Part shown: positions 15,284-25,866 of the stretch, one piece after another
How the letters are laid out: each line of letters opens with the position of its first letter
Numbering within the stretch: position 1 is the first letter of the stretch
Source of the DNA: Actinomycetes bacterium
Lineage (GTDB): Bacteria > Actinomycetota > Actinomycetes > Actinomycetales > Microbacteriaceae
Assembly (NCBI GenBank): GCA_023451265.1
Contig: JAEYAG010000059.1
Location: 3,930-67,929, forward strand
DNA: 64,000 bases
Reading direction: 5' to 3'
The notes under the pieces: model-generated
The model's database searches: none
Told to the model about the DNA's origin: nothing
The model's input: only the letters and a program-made list of their open reading frames with translations
Made by a program: the position numbers and the translations under genes

Positions 15284-17493
15284 ACCGCCGGAAGGCGGCC
15301 GGTCTGGCCGCGTCGACGGTGGCGCTGGCAGCGCTGCTGCTGAGCGGGATGACCGCGACCGCGAGCGCGACGCCGGCCGGTCCGCTGCCGGCCGCACAGC
15401 CCGGCACGCTGCAGGAGTGCGTGCAGCTGGCGGACTTCACCTATCCGCAGACCACCATCACCCGCGCCGAAGAAGTGGATGCCGGCCTCGTACAGGGGGT
15501 CTCCGTCAGCGCGCACTGTCTCGTGCAGGGCCGCATGAACGAACGGGTCAGCGCGGTCGACGGGCAGACCTACGCCATCGGGTTCGAGATGCGGCTGCCC
15601 GTCGATTGGAACGGCCGCTACCTCTACCAGGCCAACGGCGGCATGGACGGCGCGGTGGCGCCCGCGCTCGGCGGCGTCGGCGGCGGCGAGAGCGGTCTGC
15701 AGATGGGCTTCGCGGTGATCAGCTCGGATGCCGGGCACTCCGGCGCACAGAACCCGACGTTCGGTCTCGACCCGCAGGCGCGACTCGACTACGGGTACCA
15801 GGCGGTGGGCACCCTCACGCCCATGGCCAAGGCGCTCATCACCGCCGGCTACGACCGCGGACCCGACCGCTCGTACATGACCGGCGGCTCCAACGGCGGG
15901 CGGCACACGATGGTGGGCGCCGCGCGATACGCCGACGAGTACGATGGCTTCCTCGCGCTGGCCCCCGGGTTCAATCTGCCGCAGGCCGCGGTGGCGCAGC
16001 TGTGGGGTGCGCAGCAGTACGCGACGGTGGCGACCGACCCCGCCGACCTGAACACCGCGTTCACGCCTGCCGAGCGCCGCGTCGTGGCCGAGAGCATCCT
16101 CACCCGCTGCGACGGGCTCGACGGACTCGCCGACGGCATGGTGCAGGCCCTCGACCGCTGCCAGGCGGCCTTCGACGTGGAACGCGACGTGCCCACCTGC
16201 GACGGCGACCGCGACGGCACCTGCCTCACGGCGGCGCAGCAGGCGGTCGTCGCCGCCATCTTCGCGGGAGCACGCACCAGCGACGGGGAGGAGATCTACA
16301 GCTCCTTCCCGTTCGATCCGGGCCTGGTGCAGGGCGGCTGGGGCTTCTGGGAGTTCTTCGCCGCGGTGGCGCTGGACCCCTCCGCGGTCGGCTACGTGTT
16401 CGGCACCCCGCCGGACGCACCGGCGCTGAACGCCCTGCCGCAGTACGCCCTGTCGGTGGACATCGACCGCGTCGCGCGGCAGATCTATGACACCGACGGC
16501 ATCTACACCGAGAGCGCGATGTCGTTCATGACCCCGCCGGACCCGACCGACCTCGACACACTGCGCGACCGCGGCGGGAAGATGATCATCACGCACGGCG
16601 CCTCGGACGGCGTGTTCTCGCCCGACGACACCGCGGCATGGTTCGACGCGCTCGACGCGAACTACGGCGGCGCCGCCGAGGAGTTCGTCCGCTACTACGA
16701 AGTGCCCGGCATGGGGCACGTCAGCGGCGGCCCCGCCACCGACCGGTATGCGGCCCTGGCCGCTCTCGTCGCGTGGGTCGAGCAGGGCGTCGCCCCCGAG
16801 GCGCTGGTCGCGACGGTGAACCCCGGCAACCCCGAGCTGCCCGCCGACTGGTCCGACACCCGCAGCCGGCCGCTGTGCGTGTACCCGGCCGTCGCGGTCT
16901 ACACCGGCGGCGATCCGGAGTCGGCCGCGAGCTTCACCTGCTCGACGTCCCAGGCGCCGATCGTCATCGTCGACCCGTCGATCGCCGGCACCCCGCAGGT
17001 GGGGAAGATGCTCACGGCATCGGCCGGCGACTGGAGCGGGACGGACATCACGTACCGCTACCAGTGGCTGCGCGATGGTGAGCCGATCCGCGGCGCGCAC
17101 CGCGCCGACTACCGGGTGCGGCCGGGCGACCAGGGCCATGCCCTGAGCGTCCGCGTGACCGCGACGAACGCCGACGGCACGGCGGAGACCGTCAGCGCCG
17201 AGGTGCAGGTGCGCCACGCGGCGGTGGCGATTGTGACCGCGAAGCCGGTCGTCGTCTCGCGCGGCACGCCGGTCACCGTCACCGTGCGGATCCTGCCGTC
17301 CCGGGTGGACGCCGACGGGCCGGTCACCGTGACGGTCGGCGGCACGACCTTCGAGGGCACCGTCGCCGACGGCATCGCGACCATCGAGGTGGGCGCGCTG
17401 CCGCGCGGTGTGCACCGCATCACCGCCGCCTACGCCGGCTCCGACACCGTCGCCCCGGCCACCGGGCACGGTCTGGTGATCGTGCTGAGGTGA
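15280..17493 (+). CDS. Secreted tannase/feruloyl-esterase family hydrolase with C-terminal Ig-like modules
   Basis: The 737-residue protein starts with a signal peptide (MNRRKAAGLAAST then a hydrophobic core, cleavage near ASA). The tannase-family alpha/beta hydrolase domain follows, with the nucleophile Ser204 in GGSNGGR, an acid in HGASDGVFSPDD and His480 in GMGHVSGG. The usual CS-D-HC motif is here GS-D-HV, so the disulfide that normally joins Ser and His neighbours is absent. From about residue 570 there are two Ig-like modules (GTPQVGKMLTASAGDWSG; then an Ig-like repeat ending in VLR). It probably hydrolyses ester-linked phenolics outside the cell. Confidence 0.85.
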   Translation: MNRRKAAGLAASTVALAALLLSGMTATASATPAGPLPAAQPGTLQECVQLADFTYPQTTITRAEEVDAGLVQGVSVSAHCLVQGRMNERVSAVDGQTYAIGFEMRLPVDWNGRYLYQANGGMDGAVAPALGGVGGGESGLQMGFAVISSDAGHSGAQNPTFGLDPQARLDYGYQAVGTLTPMAKALITAGYDRGPDRSYMTGGSNGGRHTMVGAARYADEYDGFLALAPGFNLPQAAVAQLWGAQQYATVATDPADLNTAFTPAERRVVAESILTRCDGLDGLADGMVQALDRCQAAFDVERDVPTCDGDRDGTCLTAAQQAVVAAIFAGARTSDGEEIYSSFPFDPGLVQGGWGFWEFFAAVALDPSAVGYVFGTPPDAPALNALPQYALSVDIDRVARQIYDTDGIYTESAMSFMTPPDPTDLDTLRDRGGKMIITHGASDGVFSPDDTAAWFDALDANYGGAAEEFVRYYEVPGMGHVSGGPATDRYAALAALVAWVEQGVAPEALVATVNPGNPELPADWSDTRSRPLCVYPAVAVYTGGDPESAASFTCSTSQAPIVIVDPSIAGTPQVGKMLTASAGDWSGTDITYRYQWLRDGEPIRGAHRADYRVRPGDQGHALSVRVTATNADGTAETVSAEVQVRHAAVAIVTAKPVVVSRGTPVTVTVRILPSRVDADGPVTVTVGGTTFEGTVADGIATIEVGALPRGVHRITAAYAGSDTVAPATGHGLVIVLR

Positions 17494-17496
17494 CAG

Positions 17497-17530
17497 CGGT
17501 GGGCCCGGCTCCCCGGGGCCGGGCCCACCG
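17497..17530 (+). terminator. Terminator hairpin after tannase
   Basis: GGTGGGCCCGGC (17498-17509) pairs perfectly with GCCGGGCCCACC (17518-17529) around an 8-nt loop; C17497 and G17530 extend the stem to 13 bp. The stem is followed by a short T-containing stretch. It starts three bases after the tannase stop codon. Confidence 0.85.
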
Positions 17531-17586
17531 TTTCGTCCGGTGACGGGGTACACCGCGTGCCCAGACGCCCGGCGTAGGCTCGACTC

Positions 17587-18696
17587 ATGCCTGTCCCGCC
17601 GTACCGCGCCGACATCGTCGGCAGCTTCCTGCGCCCCGCCGTCCTCGCCGACATCCGTCGCCGCCACGCCGCCGGCGAAGTGGATGCCGATGCCCTGCGC
17701 ATCGCGGAGGACACCGCCATCGGTGAGCTCGTGCAGAAGGAGTCCGAGGCCGGGCTCCAGGTCGCGACCGACGGCGAGTTCCGCCGCTCCTGGTGGCACT
17801 TCGACTTCTTCGGGTTCCTCGACGGGGTCGAGATCGTCGAGCTCGACCACGGCATCCAGTTCACCGGTGTCGAGACCAAGCCGCGGGGCGTCGAGGTCGC
17901 CGGCCGGATCGGCTTCAGCGACACCCACCCGTTCCTCGCGCACTTCCGCTCGCTCAAGGATCTGCTGGCCCGCTCCACCGGCGCCACCCCGAAGTTCACG
18001 ATCCCCTCACCCACCGTGCTCGACTTCCGCCTCGAGCCCGACCACATCGGCGGCGGCTACGCCGGGCGCGACGACATCGTCGACGACCTCGTCCAGGCCT
18101 ACCGCGACGCCGTCGCCGCGTTCTACGACGCCGGCGCCCGCTACCTGCAGTTCGACGACACCGCCTGGGCCTACCTGTGCAGCGAGACCGAGCTGGCCAA
18201 GGCGCGGGACCGCGGCATCCGCACCGAGGGGATTGCCGAGCGGTACGCCGATATCGTCAACCGGATCCTCGACGGCAAGCCCGACGACCTGACGGTGACC
18301 ACGCATGTGTGCCGCGGTAACTTCCGCTCGACGTGGATCTCCTCGGGCGGGTACGAGCCGGTCGCCGAACAGCTGCTGGCGGGCACCGCCTACGACGGCT
18401 ACTTCCTCGAGTAGGACTGTGAACGCGCCGGCGGCTTCGAGCCGCTGCGGTTCCTGCCCGCGGGGGACAAGACCGTCGTCCTGGGGCTGATCACGACCAA
18501 GTCCGGGCAGCTCGAAGACGTGGCCGCTGTGAAGGCGCGCGTCGACGAGGCGGCCCGCTTCGCCCCGCTCGAGCAGCTCGCGCTCAGCCCGCAGTGCGGG
18601 TTCGCGTCGACCGAAGAGGGAAACGAGCTGACCGAAGACGAGCAGTGGGCCAAGGTCCGCGAGGTCGTCGACATCGCCGCCGACGTCTGGCGCTGA
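17587..18696 (+). pseudogene. Cobalamin-independent methionine-synthase-like (MetE C-terminal family) protein, interrupted by an amber codon
   Basis: From ATG 17587 the frame gives a MetE/UROD-barrel protein with the family start YRADIVGSFLRP, DGEFRR, and the first zinc ligands His240-x-Cys242 (THVCRGNF). Codon 276 is TAG (18412-18414), after YFLE. Beyond it the same frame continues for 93 sense codons with conserved family sequence (ERAGGFEPLRFLP, and the third zinc ligand Cys in SPQCGF at codon 337) to TGA at 18694. A Tyr codon (TAC/TAT) is expected at codon 276. The truncated product would lack a zinc ligand. Readthrough or a base-call error are alternatives to a pseudogene. Confidence 0.85.
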
Positions 18697-18733
18697 CCCC
18701 GCGGGGCCGCGCTGCGTGGGGCCCCGAATTGCG

Positions 18734-18812
18734 CGAAACGCCTATCCTCGTGCGAGCCGCCTACGACCGGACCGTCCGAGAGTAGGCGTCTCGGCCGAAG
18801 GTGGGCGTCTCG
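18734..18812. repeat. 79-bp palindromic dispersed element, copy 1
   Basis: There are two left half-sites of type CGAGMCGCCYA at 18734 and 18753 (19 bp apart). A 19-nt centre (18764-18782) follows, then two inverted half-sites TRGGCGKCTCG at 18783 and 18802 (19 bp apart). The inner pair forms a hairpin with one mismatch in 11 bp. Identical geometry is found at 21186-21264 and 36411-36489. It lies between the MetE-like and extradiol dioxygenase genes; nothing else is seen in this gap. Confidence 0.8.
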
Positions 18813-18845
18813 GCGGAGGTGATGGAGAAGGCAGAGGGGCGGCGG

Positions 18846-19700
18846 TCAGTGGCCTTCGAGCGCGCGGCGGTCGATCTCCTCCTGGTCGGCGACGAAGGGC
18901 GTGCCGTGGGTGTGGAAGGTTGCGACCGTCTTCATCCCCCACGCCTGGCCCTTCGCGCGTTCGGCCTGACTCCACTCCACGACCGGCCAGTCGGGGTCGA
19001 GGATGAGCCGCGCCTGCGCGTTGGCGAACTCGATGCGGTTGCCGCCCGGCTCCCACACATACAGGAAGAACGTCTGGTTGATGGCGTGCTTGTACGGCCC
19101 GTACTCGATGTAGACCCCGTTCTCGAAGCAGATGTCCGCGGCCTTGAGGATGTCCTCGCGCGAATCGGGGGCGAACGCGAAGTGGTGGAACCGGCCGCGC
19201 TCGCCTGTCCAGTCGTCGGAGTACACGACGTCGTACGACTTCTGGTGGAACCGGAACCACCACGCGCCGTAGCGGCCGTCGTCCAGCCGCACCCGCTCGG
19301 ACTCCCGCGCGAACATGACGTCGCGCCAGAACTCGCCGGCGGCGTTCACATCCGAGGCGAGATAGTTGATGTGGTCCATCCAGCGGGCGTTGATGCCGCG
19401 GCCGGGATAGGCCGACGCCTGGTTCTTCAGGGCCGGGCGGTCCTCGTCGTCGGGCACGTAGTGCTCGGTGTCGAAGTACAGGCCGATCAGGTGCCCGTCC
19501 GGGTCCTCGAACTCGTACGAGCGGCCCACGCCCACCTCGGCGTCGCGCCAGCCGTGGCCGAGCCCCGCCGCCTCGATCGCCGCGACCCGCCGCTGCAGGG
19601 CCTGTTCGCTGCTCGCGCGGAACAGCGTGCGTCCGACGCCGTTCGTGTCGGACGCGGTGAGCTTGAGCGTGTACAGCTGGTACACGTCCCAGCAGCGCAG
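18846..19700 (-). pseudogene. Extradiol ring-cleavage (catechol 2,3-dioxygenase-like) protein, 5'-truncated
   Basis: Homology to two-domain type I extradiol dioxygenases runs from LRCWD at 19700 to the stop. It includes the catalytic-domain iron ligands: His in DHINYLASD, His in GRFHHFAFA, and Glu in GGNRIEFANA. The family's conserved tail (AERAKGQAWG, FHTHGTP) is intact. About 45-50 N-terminal residues, the first strand-helix unit, are missing because the aldehyde dehydrogenase GTG begins at 19701 on the other strand. Initiation at GTG 19685 could give a 279-residue product with all iron ligands, but no promoter space remains. Probably inactive or a recent deletion product. Confidence 0.8.
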
Positions 19701-21170
19701 GTGAGGACCGGCCTGTTCATCGGCGGGCAGGAGCGCCCCACCGCGGAGACGCTCGCGGTCGCCGACCCCGGCAAGCCCGGAGTGATCGTGGGCCATGCGG
19801 CCGCGGCCTCGCCCGCCGACGTCGCCGACGCGATCGCGGCCGCGCGCGACGCGTATCCGGGGTGGGCGGCGCTGAGCCCGCAGGAACGCGCGCACCAGAT
19901 GACTCAGGCCATCGCCGGCATCGCCGACGACCGCGACACCGACGCCGCGATCCTGTCGCAGGAGAACGGCAAGATCCGCATGGAGGCGTGGATCGACGCA
20001 CTCGTGTTCGAGATCCGGTGGAACCTCGCGCTCATGCACGCCGATGAGGTCGACGCGGTCACGACGCTGCCGGTGGTGCCCGGCGCCATCCCGGTCTCGA
20101 CCGACGTCGGCTACCAGGCTCTGGGCGTGGTGACGATCATCGTGCCGTTCAACTGGCCGATCGCGATCCTCGGCGCCTCGCTGCCGCACGCGCTGCTGGC
20201 CGGCAACACCGTCATCGTGAAGCCGCCGCCCACGACGCCGCTGGCGATCACGCGGCTCGTGCAGCGGGTGGCCGAGAAGCTGCCGGCGGGCGTGCTGAAC
20301 ATCGTCACCGGTCGCGACGAGGACATGGCCGCGCTCATCGAGAGCCCCGATGTGGCCAAGGTGTGCTTCACCGGCAGTGTCAACGGCGGCAAGCGCATCA
20401 TGGCGATGGCGGCGAACTCGCTCACCCGGGTCACGCTGGAGCTCGGTGGCAACGACGCCGCCGTGTTCCTCGAGGACGCGATCCTGGACGACGAGCACCT
20501 CGACCGGCTGTTCGCGGCGATCTACGACACGACCGGGCAGATCTGCATGAACGCCAAGCGCGTCTATGTGCACCGGTCGCGGCAGGCCGAGCTGGTCGCC
20601 GGGCTCGAAGCGCGGCTGCAGAAGGTCACGCTGGGCTACGGCCTCGACGAGGGCACGACGATGGGTCCGCTCCACCAGGCCGCGCAGAAGGCGTTCGTCG
20701 ACGAGATCATCCAAGAGGCCAAGGATGCCGGTGCCGACGTGCGCGAGTTCGGAGAGCTGCCCGGCGGTGACCTGGCCGGCGGCAACCTCGTGCGGCCCGC
20801 GCTCGTGGTCGACCCCGACCCGCAGCTGCGCGTCGTGACACAGGAGCAGTTCGGCCCCGTCATCCCCGTGATCGCGTTCGACACCGAGGAGGAGGCCGTC
20901 CAGATGGCCAACGACACCTGGGGCGGGCTGTGCGGCTCGGTGTGGACCGCGTCGCCCGAGGCGGCTCAGCGCGTGGGCTCGCAACTGGTGTGCGGCTACG
21001 TGTGGGTCAACGACCACGGCGCCACGCGCCTCGACCTGCGCGCGCCGTTCGGTGGCATGAAGTCCTCGGGCTTCGGCCGCGAGCAGGGCCTCGCGGGTAT
21101 CCGGGCCTTCCAGGACACCCGCTCGATCGCCACCATCGACCCCGAGGCCCTCGCCGGCATGGCCCACTGA
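19701..21170 (+). CDS. Aldehyde dehydrogenase (vanillin/benzaldehyde-type candidate)
   Basis: From GTG 19701 the 489-residue protein has the full ALDH order. IVPFNWP is the cofactor-proximal motif. It then has VIVKPPPTTPLA, FTGSVNGGKRIM, and the general base in LELGGND. The catalytic Cys is in GQICMNAKR and the C-terminal motif is APFGGMKSSGFGREQG. It oxidises an aldehyde to its acid with NAD(P)+. Neighbouring aromatic-demethylation and protocatechuate genes suggest an aromatic aldehyde such as vanillin, but this is inference. The SD is weak and the 5' flank is a rearrangement joint with the dioxygenase remnant. Confidence 0.85.
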   Translation: MRTGLFIGGQERPTAETLAVADPGKPGVIVGHAAAASPADVADAIAAARDAYPGWAALSPQERAHQMTQAIAGIADDRDTDAAILSQENGKIRMEAWIDALVFEIRWNLALMHADEVDAVTTLPVVPGAIPVSTDVGYQALGVVTIIVPFNWPIAILGASLPHALLAGNTVIVKPPPTTPLAITRLVQRVAEKLPAGVLNIVTGRDEDMAALIESPDVAKVCFTGSVNGGKRIMAMAANSLTRVTLELGGNDAAVFLEDAILDDEHLDRLFAAIYDTTGQICMNAKRVYVHRSRQAELVAGLEARLQKVTLGYGLDEGTTMGPLHQAAQKAFVDEIIQEAKDAGADVREFGELPGGDLAGGNLVRPALVVDPDPQLRVVTQEQFGPVIPVIAFDTEEEAVQMANDTWGGLCGSVWTASPEAAQRVGSQLVCGYVWVNDHGATRLDLRAPFGGMKSSGFGREQGLAGIRAFQDTRSIATIDPEALAGMAH

Positions 21171-21185
21171 GCCACTCACTCCCCG

Positions 21186-21264
21186 CGAGCCGTCCAGCTC
21201 TGTACGAGACGCCCACCTGTGGACCGTACGAACCTGGGCGGCTCGTACGAAGGTAGGCGGCTCG
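21186..21264. repeat. 79-bp palindromic dispersed element, copy 2
   Basis: Left half-sites start at 21186 and 21205. The 19-nt centre is at 21216-21234. Right half-sites start at 21235 and 21254. The inner arms extend to 13 bp (TACGAGACGCCCA against TGGGCGGCTCGTA, one mismatch). It lies between the convergent aldehyde dehydrogenase and PadR genes. Confidence 0.8.
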
Positions 21265-21280
21265 GCGAAGCGGGCCGGGC

Positions 21281-21862
21281 TCAGCCCTCGATGCGGTCGA
21301 CGAGCTCGAGGCCGCGCCGCGCCCACTCGATCTCAACGCGGGCGCGCGCGGCGAGCCCCTCGTAGGTGAACCGCTTGTAGGCGATCGTGCGCTCGTGCTC
21401 GGCGGGCGGCGTCACCGAGAGGCGGCGGGACAGCATCGCGCTGCTCATCTGCTCGATGGCGTCGAGCTGCCCCTGGAACTGCGCGAGCTCGTCCTCCCAC
21501 ACGGCGATGTGCCGCTGCAGGAAGTCCCGCGCGGCTTCGGGCGTCGTGGTCGCCAGATAGGCGGCGCGCAGATGGGCGGGGTCGCGCACGCGCTGATAGT
21601 CCAGCGGCGAGGCCATCCACTCCTCGAACGCCGCGTTCCCGGCCGGCGTCACGTGGTACACGCGCCGGGTGCCGCGCTCGCCGCGCGCCTGCTCCTCGCC
21701 CTCGATGAGCCCGAGCGAGGCCATCTTGCGCAGCTCGGGGTAGATCTGCGAGTCCGGGGCGTGCCAGACGTGCCCGACCGACTGGGCGAACTGCTTTTGC
21801 AGGTCGTACCCCGACAGGGGGCCGACACGCAGGATCGCCAGCAGCGCGTAGCGCAGACTCAT
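21281..21862 (-). CDS. PadR-family transcriptional regulator
   Basis: The 193-residue protein has the PadR N-terminal winged helix (LRYALLAILRVGPLSGYDLQKQF, then APDSQIYPELRKMASLGLIEGE). A C-terminal dimerising helical domain (about 95-190) is of the Vir/PadR-C type. PadR proteins typically respond to phenolic acids. It is the last minus-strand gene behind metF-purU-ligM, separated from ligM by a terminator hairpin, and is the natural candidate regulator of that unit through the 20-bp palindrome in the metF promoter. Start ATG 21862, SD GGAG. Confidence 0.9.
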   Translation of the reverse strand: MSLRYALLAILRVGPLSGYDLQKQFAQSVGHVWHAPDSQIYPELRKMASLGLIEGEEQARGERGTRRVYHVTPAGNAAFEEWMASPLDYQRVRDPAHLRAAYLATTTPEAARDFLQRHIAVWEDELAQFQGQLDAIEQMSSAMLSRRLSVTPPAEHERTIAYKRFTYEGLAARARVEIEWARRGLELVDRIEG

Positions 21863-21896
21863 GGGGGCTCCTTCCGCCAGACGAGCGTAGCGAGTT

Positions 21897-21926
21897 CGAG
21901 GGGCCCGGGCTGACCCGGACCCCTCG
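21897..21926 (-). terminator. Terminator hairpin after ligM
   Basis: On the minus strand CGAGGGG-T-CCGGG pairs with CCCGG-G-CCCCTCG (one G-U pair) around a 4-nt TCAG loop, a 13-bp stem. It starts 13 bases after the ligM stop and separates ligM from padR. Confidence 0.8.
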
Positions 21927-21939
21927 ATGCGGCGAAGGA

Positions 21940-24253
<2,314 letters not shown>

Positions 24254-24264
24254 CGCGTCGCCCC

Positions 24265-25140
24265 TCACGAGTTCGCGGCGACGTAGTCGCGCGCCCACTC
24301 AGAGGTGGCCAGCAGGCCGCCGAACGTGTAGAAGTGCAGGCTCACCTCGCCCGACGACGGCTCCTGCGCCAGCAGTTGCGACAGGTCGCCCACGAAGCGG
24401 TCGGGGCCGGCGGTGCCCATGAGGTTGGTCAGGCTGAAGCCGTACTTCTTCACGATCATCGCGTTGGCGCCCACGCCGAACCGGCGCGCGAAGTTGATGA
24501 GGCGCTTGATGCCGGCCGGCCCGGGCGTGCCGATGCGGATCGGGGTGTGGATGCCGCGGTCGCGCACGGCGGTGATCCAGGCGAGCACCGGGTCGGTGTC
24601 GAAGGCGAACTGGGTGAGGATGACGGCATCCAGCCCCTGGTCGGCCAGCGCGGCGGACTTGTCCTCGAGGTGGCGCCACAGCACGTCGTCGGCGATGTCG
24701 GGGTGGCCCTCGGGGTAACCGGCGATCGACACCTCCTTCACGCCGTACTGCTGCAGGATGCCGGAACGGATCACGCTCAGCGAGTCGGGGTAGGGCCCTT
24801 CGGGCTCGGCCGGGTCGCCGCCGACGACGAACACGTGGTCGGTCGCGCCGACCGCCTGCAGGGCGGCGAGGAACTCCTCGAGCTGCGTCTGCGACCCGAG
24901 GCGCCGGGCGGAGATGTGCGGCACCGGGGTGAAGCCGAGATCCTTGACGGCCTTGGCCGCCGCCACCCGCATCTCGAGGTCCTCGTTGCCGAGGAAGGTG
25001 ACGTTGATCTTCGTGCCGGCCGGGATGACCGGTGCGGCCTCTTCGAGCCCCGGCACATCCTTGCCGGTCATCTCGATAGAGAAGCCGTCGACGAGGCGGA
25101 GAGCGGCCGCCCGATCGGGGGCGGGGGAGATGGATGCCAC
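24265..25140 (-). CDS. metF: Methylenetetrahydrofolate reductase
   Basis: The 291-residue TIM-barrel flavoprotein shows the MTHFR layout. It has an N-terminal catalytic-region FSIEMTGKD segment, TFLGNEDLEMR, then VFVVGGDPAEPEGPYPDSL and a central QFAFDTDPVLAWI motif. In this setting it would run oxidatively, turning the 5-methyl-THF made by LigM into 5,10-methylene-THF. It is the first gene of metF-purU-ligM, with a clear promoter and palindrome 40-70 bp upstream. Start GTG 25140 with AAGGGA upstream. It differs from classical metF in context only. Confidence 0.88.
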   Translation of the reverse strand: MASISPAPDRAAALRLVDGFSIEMTGKDVPGLEEAAPVIPAGTKINVTFLGNEDLEMRVAAAKAVKDLGFTPVPHISARRLGSQTQLEEFLAALQAVGATDHVFVVGGDPAEPEGPYPDSLSVIRSGILQQYGVKEVSIAGYPEGHPDIADDVLWRHLEDKSAALADQGLDAVILTQFAFDTDPVLAWITAVRDRGIHTPIRIGTPGPAGIKRLINFARRFGVGANAMIVKKYGFSLTNLMGTAGPDRFVGDLSQLLAQEPSSGEVSLHFYTFGGLLATSEWARDYVAANS

Positions 25141-25182
25141 AGCGAGTCCCTTTCGGAGCGCTTCGTCGCGCCCTCCCTCGTC

Positions 25183-25211
25183 ACGTTACCTATGGAGATA
25201 GGTAATCGCAA
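25183..25211 (-). promoter_or_regulatory. metF-purU-ligM promoter overlapped by a perfect 20-bp palindrome
   Basis: On the minus strand a -35 TTGCGA (25211-25206) and -10 TAACGT (25188-25183) are separated by exactly 17 bp. The palindrome TTACCTATGGAGATAGGTAA (25186-25205; 8-bp arms, 4-bp centre) fills the spacer and overlaps the -10. A repressor bound there would block polymerase; PadR (21281-21862) is the likely protein, by proximity. Confidence 0.75.
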
Positions 25212-25364
25212 GAGGGAAATTCTTCCCGGCCCCCGAGCGCACCATCCCCGCGAGGGAACAACGGGCGGACGAGGGTGCGGGTGATCCCCGTTCTCTCGGC
25301 GTCCCATTGTTCTCTCGCCGATCGGCGGATGCCGGGGGCGCGGGCCCGCGCGGCGGCGCGGGGG

Positions 25365-25718
25365 TCAGCGCGGGAGCGGCGAGTAGAAGACCAGGCCGTT
25401 GCCCTGGCTGTCGTACGCGACGGCGCGGCGTTCGTGCGCGTCGTTGTAGGGGCCGCGCGCCAGTCCGCCGCCGTTGTCGTCGACGGCCTGGACCGCGGCA
25501 TCCACATCGTCGGTCTTGATGCCCACCACGACCTGGCCCGGGATCGGGTGGTCGATCGCGGTGGCCAGGGCGATGGTCACCGTGCCGCCGTCGAGCGCGG
25601 CGAAGTGGTTGCTGTCGCGGAACTTCAGCGGGAAGCCGAGGGTCTCGGTGTAGAACCGGATCGACTCGTCGAGGTCTTCGGTCGACAGCACGATCATCTT
25701 CACCTGGTGGCTGGTCAT
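25365..25718 (-). CDS. VOC-superfamily (glyoxalase/bleomycin-resistance fold) protein
   Basis: This 117-residue single-unit protein has the beta-alpha-beta-beta-beta pattern: MIVLSTEDLDESIRFYTETLGF, then FAALDGGTVTIALA, then IKTDDVDAAVQAV and a final YDSQGNGLVFYSP. A potential metal His/Glu set is incomplete (only H4 and a few acidic residues). It may therefore be a binding protein or a non-metal isomerase rather than a dioxygenase. It is isolated, 224 bp from metF and about 150 bp from the MFS gene; those gaps show nothing else except the metF promoter. Function unknown. Confidence 0.8.
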   Translation of the reverse strand: MTSHQVKMIVLSTEDLDESIRFYTETLGFPLKFRDSNHFAALDGGTVTIALATAIDHPIPGQVVVGIKTDDVDAAVQAVDDNGGGLARGPYNDAHERRAVAYDSQGNGLVFYSPLPR

Positions 25719-25866
25719 CAGCGTCTCCTCACGCAGCGGGTGCGCACGGCGAGCCCGCGCATCCCGGCGGATGCGCGGCGGTGCGCTCGCTGATCACGGT
25801 AGTGCGCAGACGGTCCCGGCGTCCGGCGACAAGACCGGGTCAAAGGCTGCGACGGGAGCCACCGGG

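Noticed and set aside
14395..17943. A minus-strand open frame of more than 1100 codons across the beta-lactamase-like, tannase and MetE-like region
   Set aside because: It is antisense to well-supported genes, is composed of Arg/Gly/Asp/Val-rich low-complexity sequence without motifs, and is expected from ~70% GC coding DNA.
18412..18414. Amber codon as pyrrolysine insertion
   Set aside because: The expected residue is Tyr in a known family, no pyl genes are visible and the lineage is not known to encode pyrrolysine.
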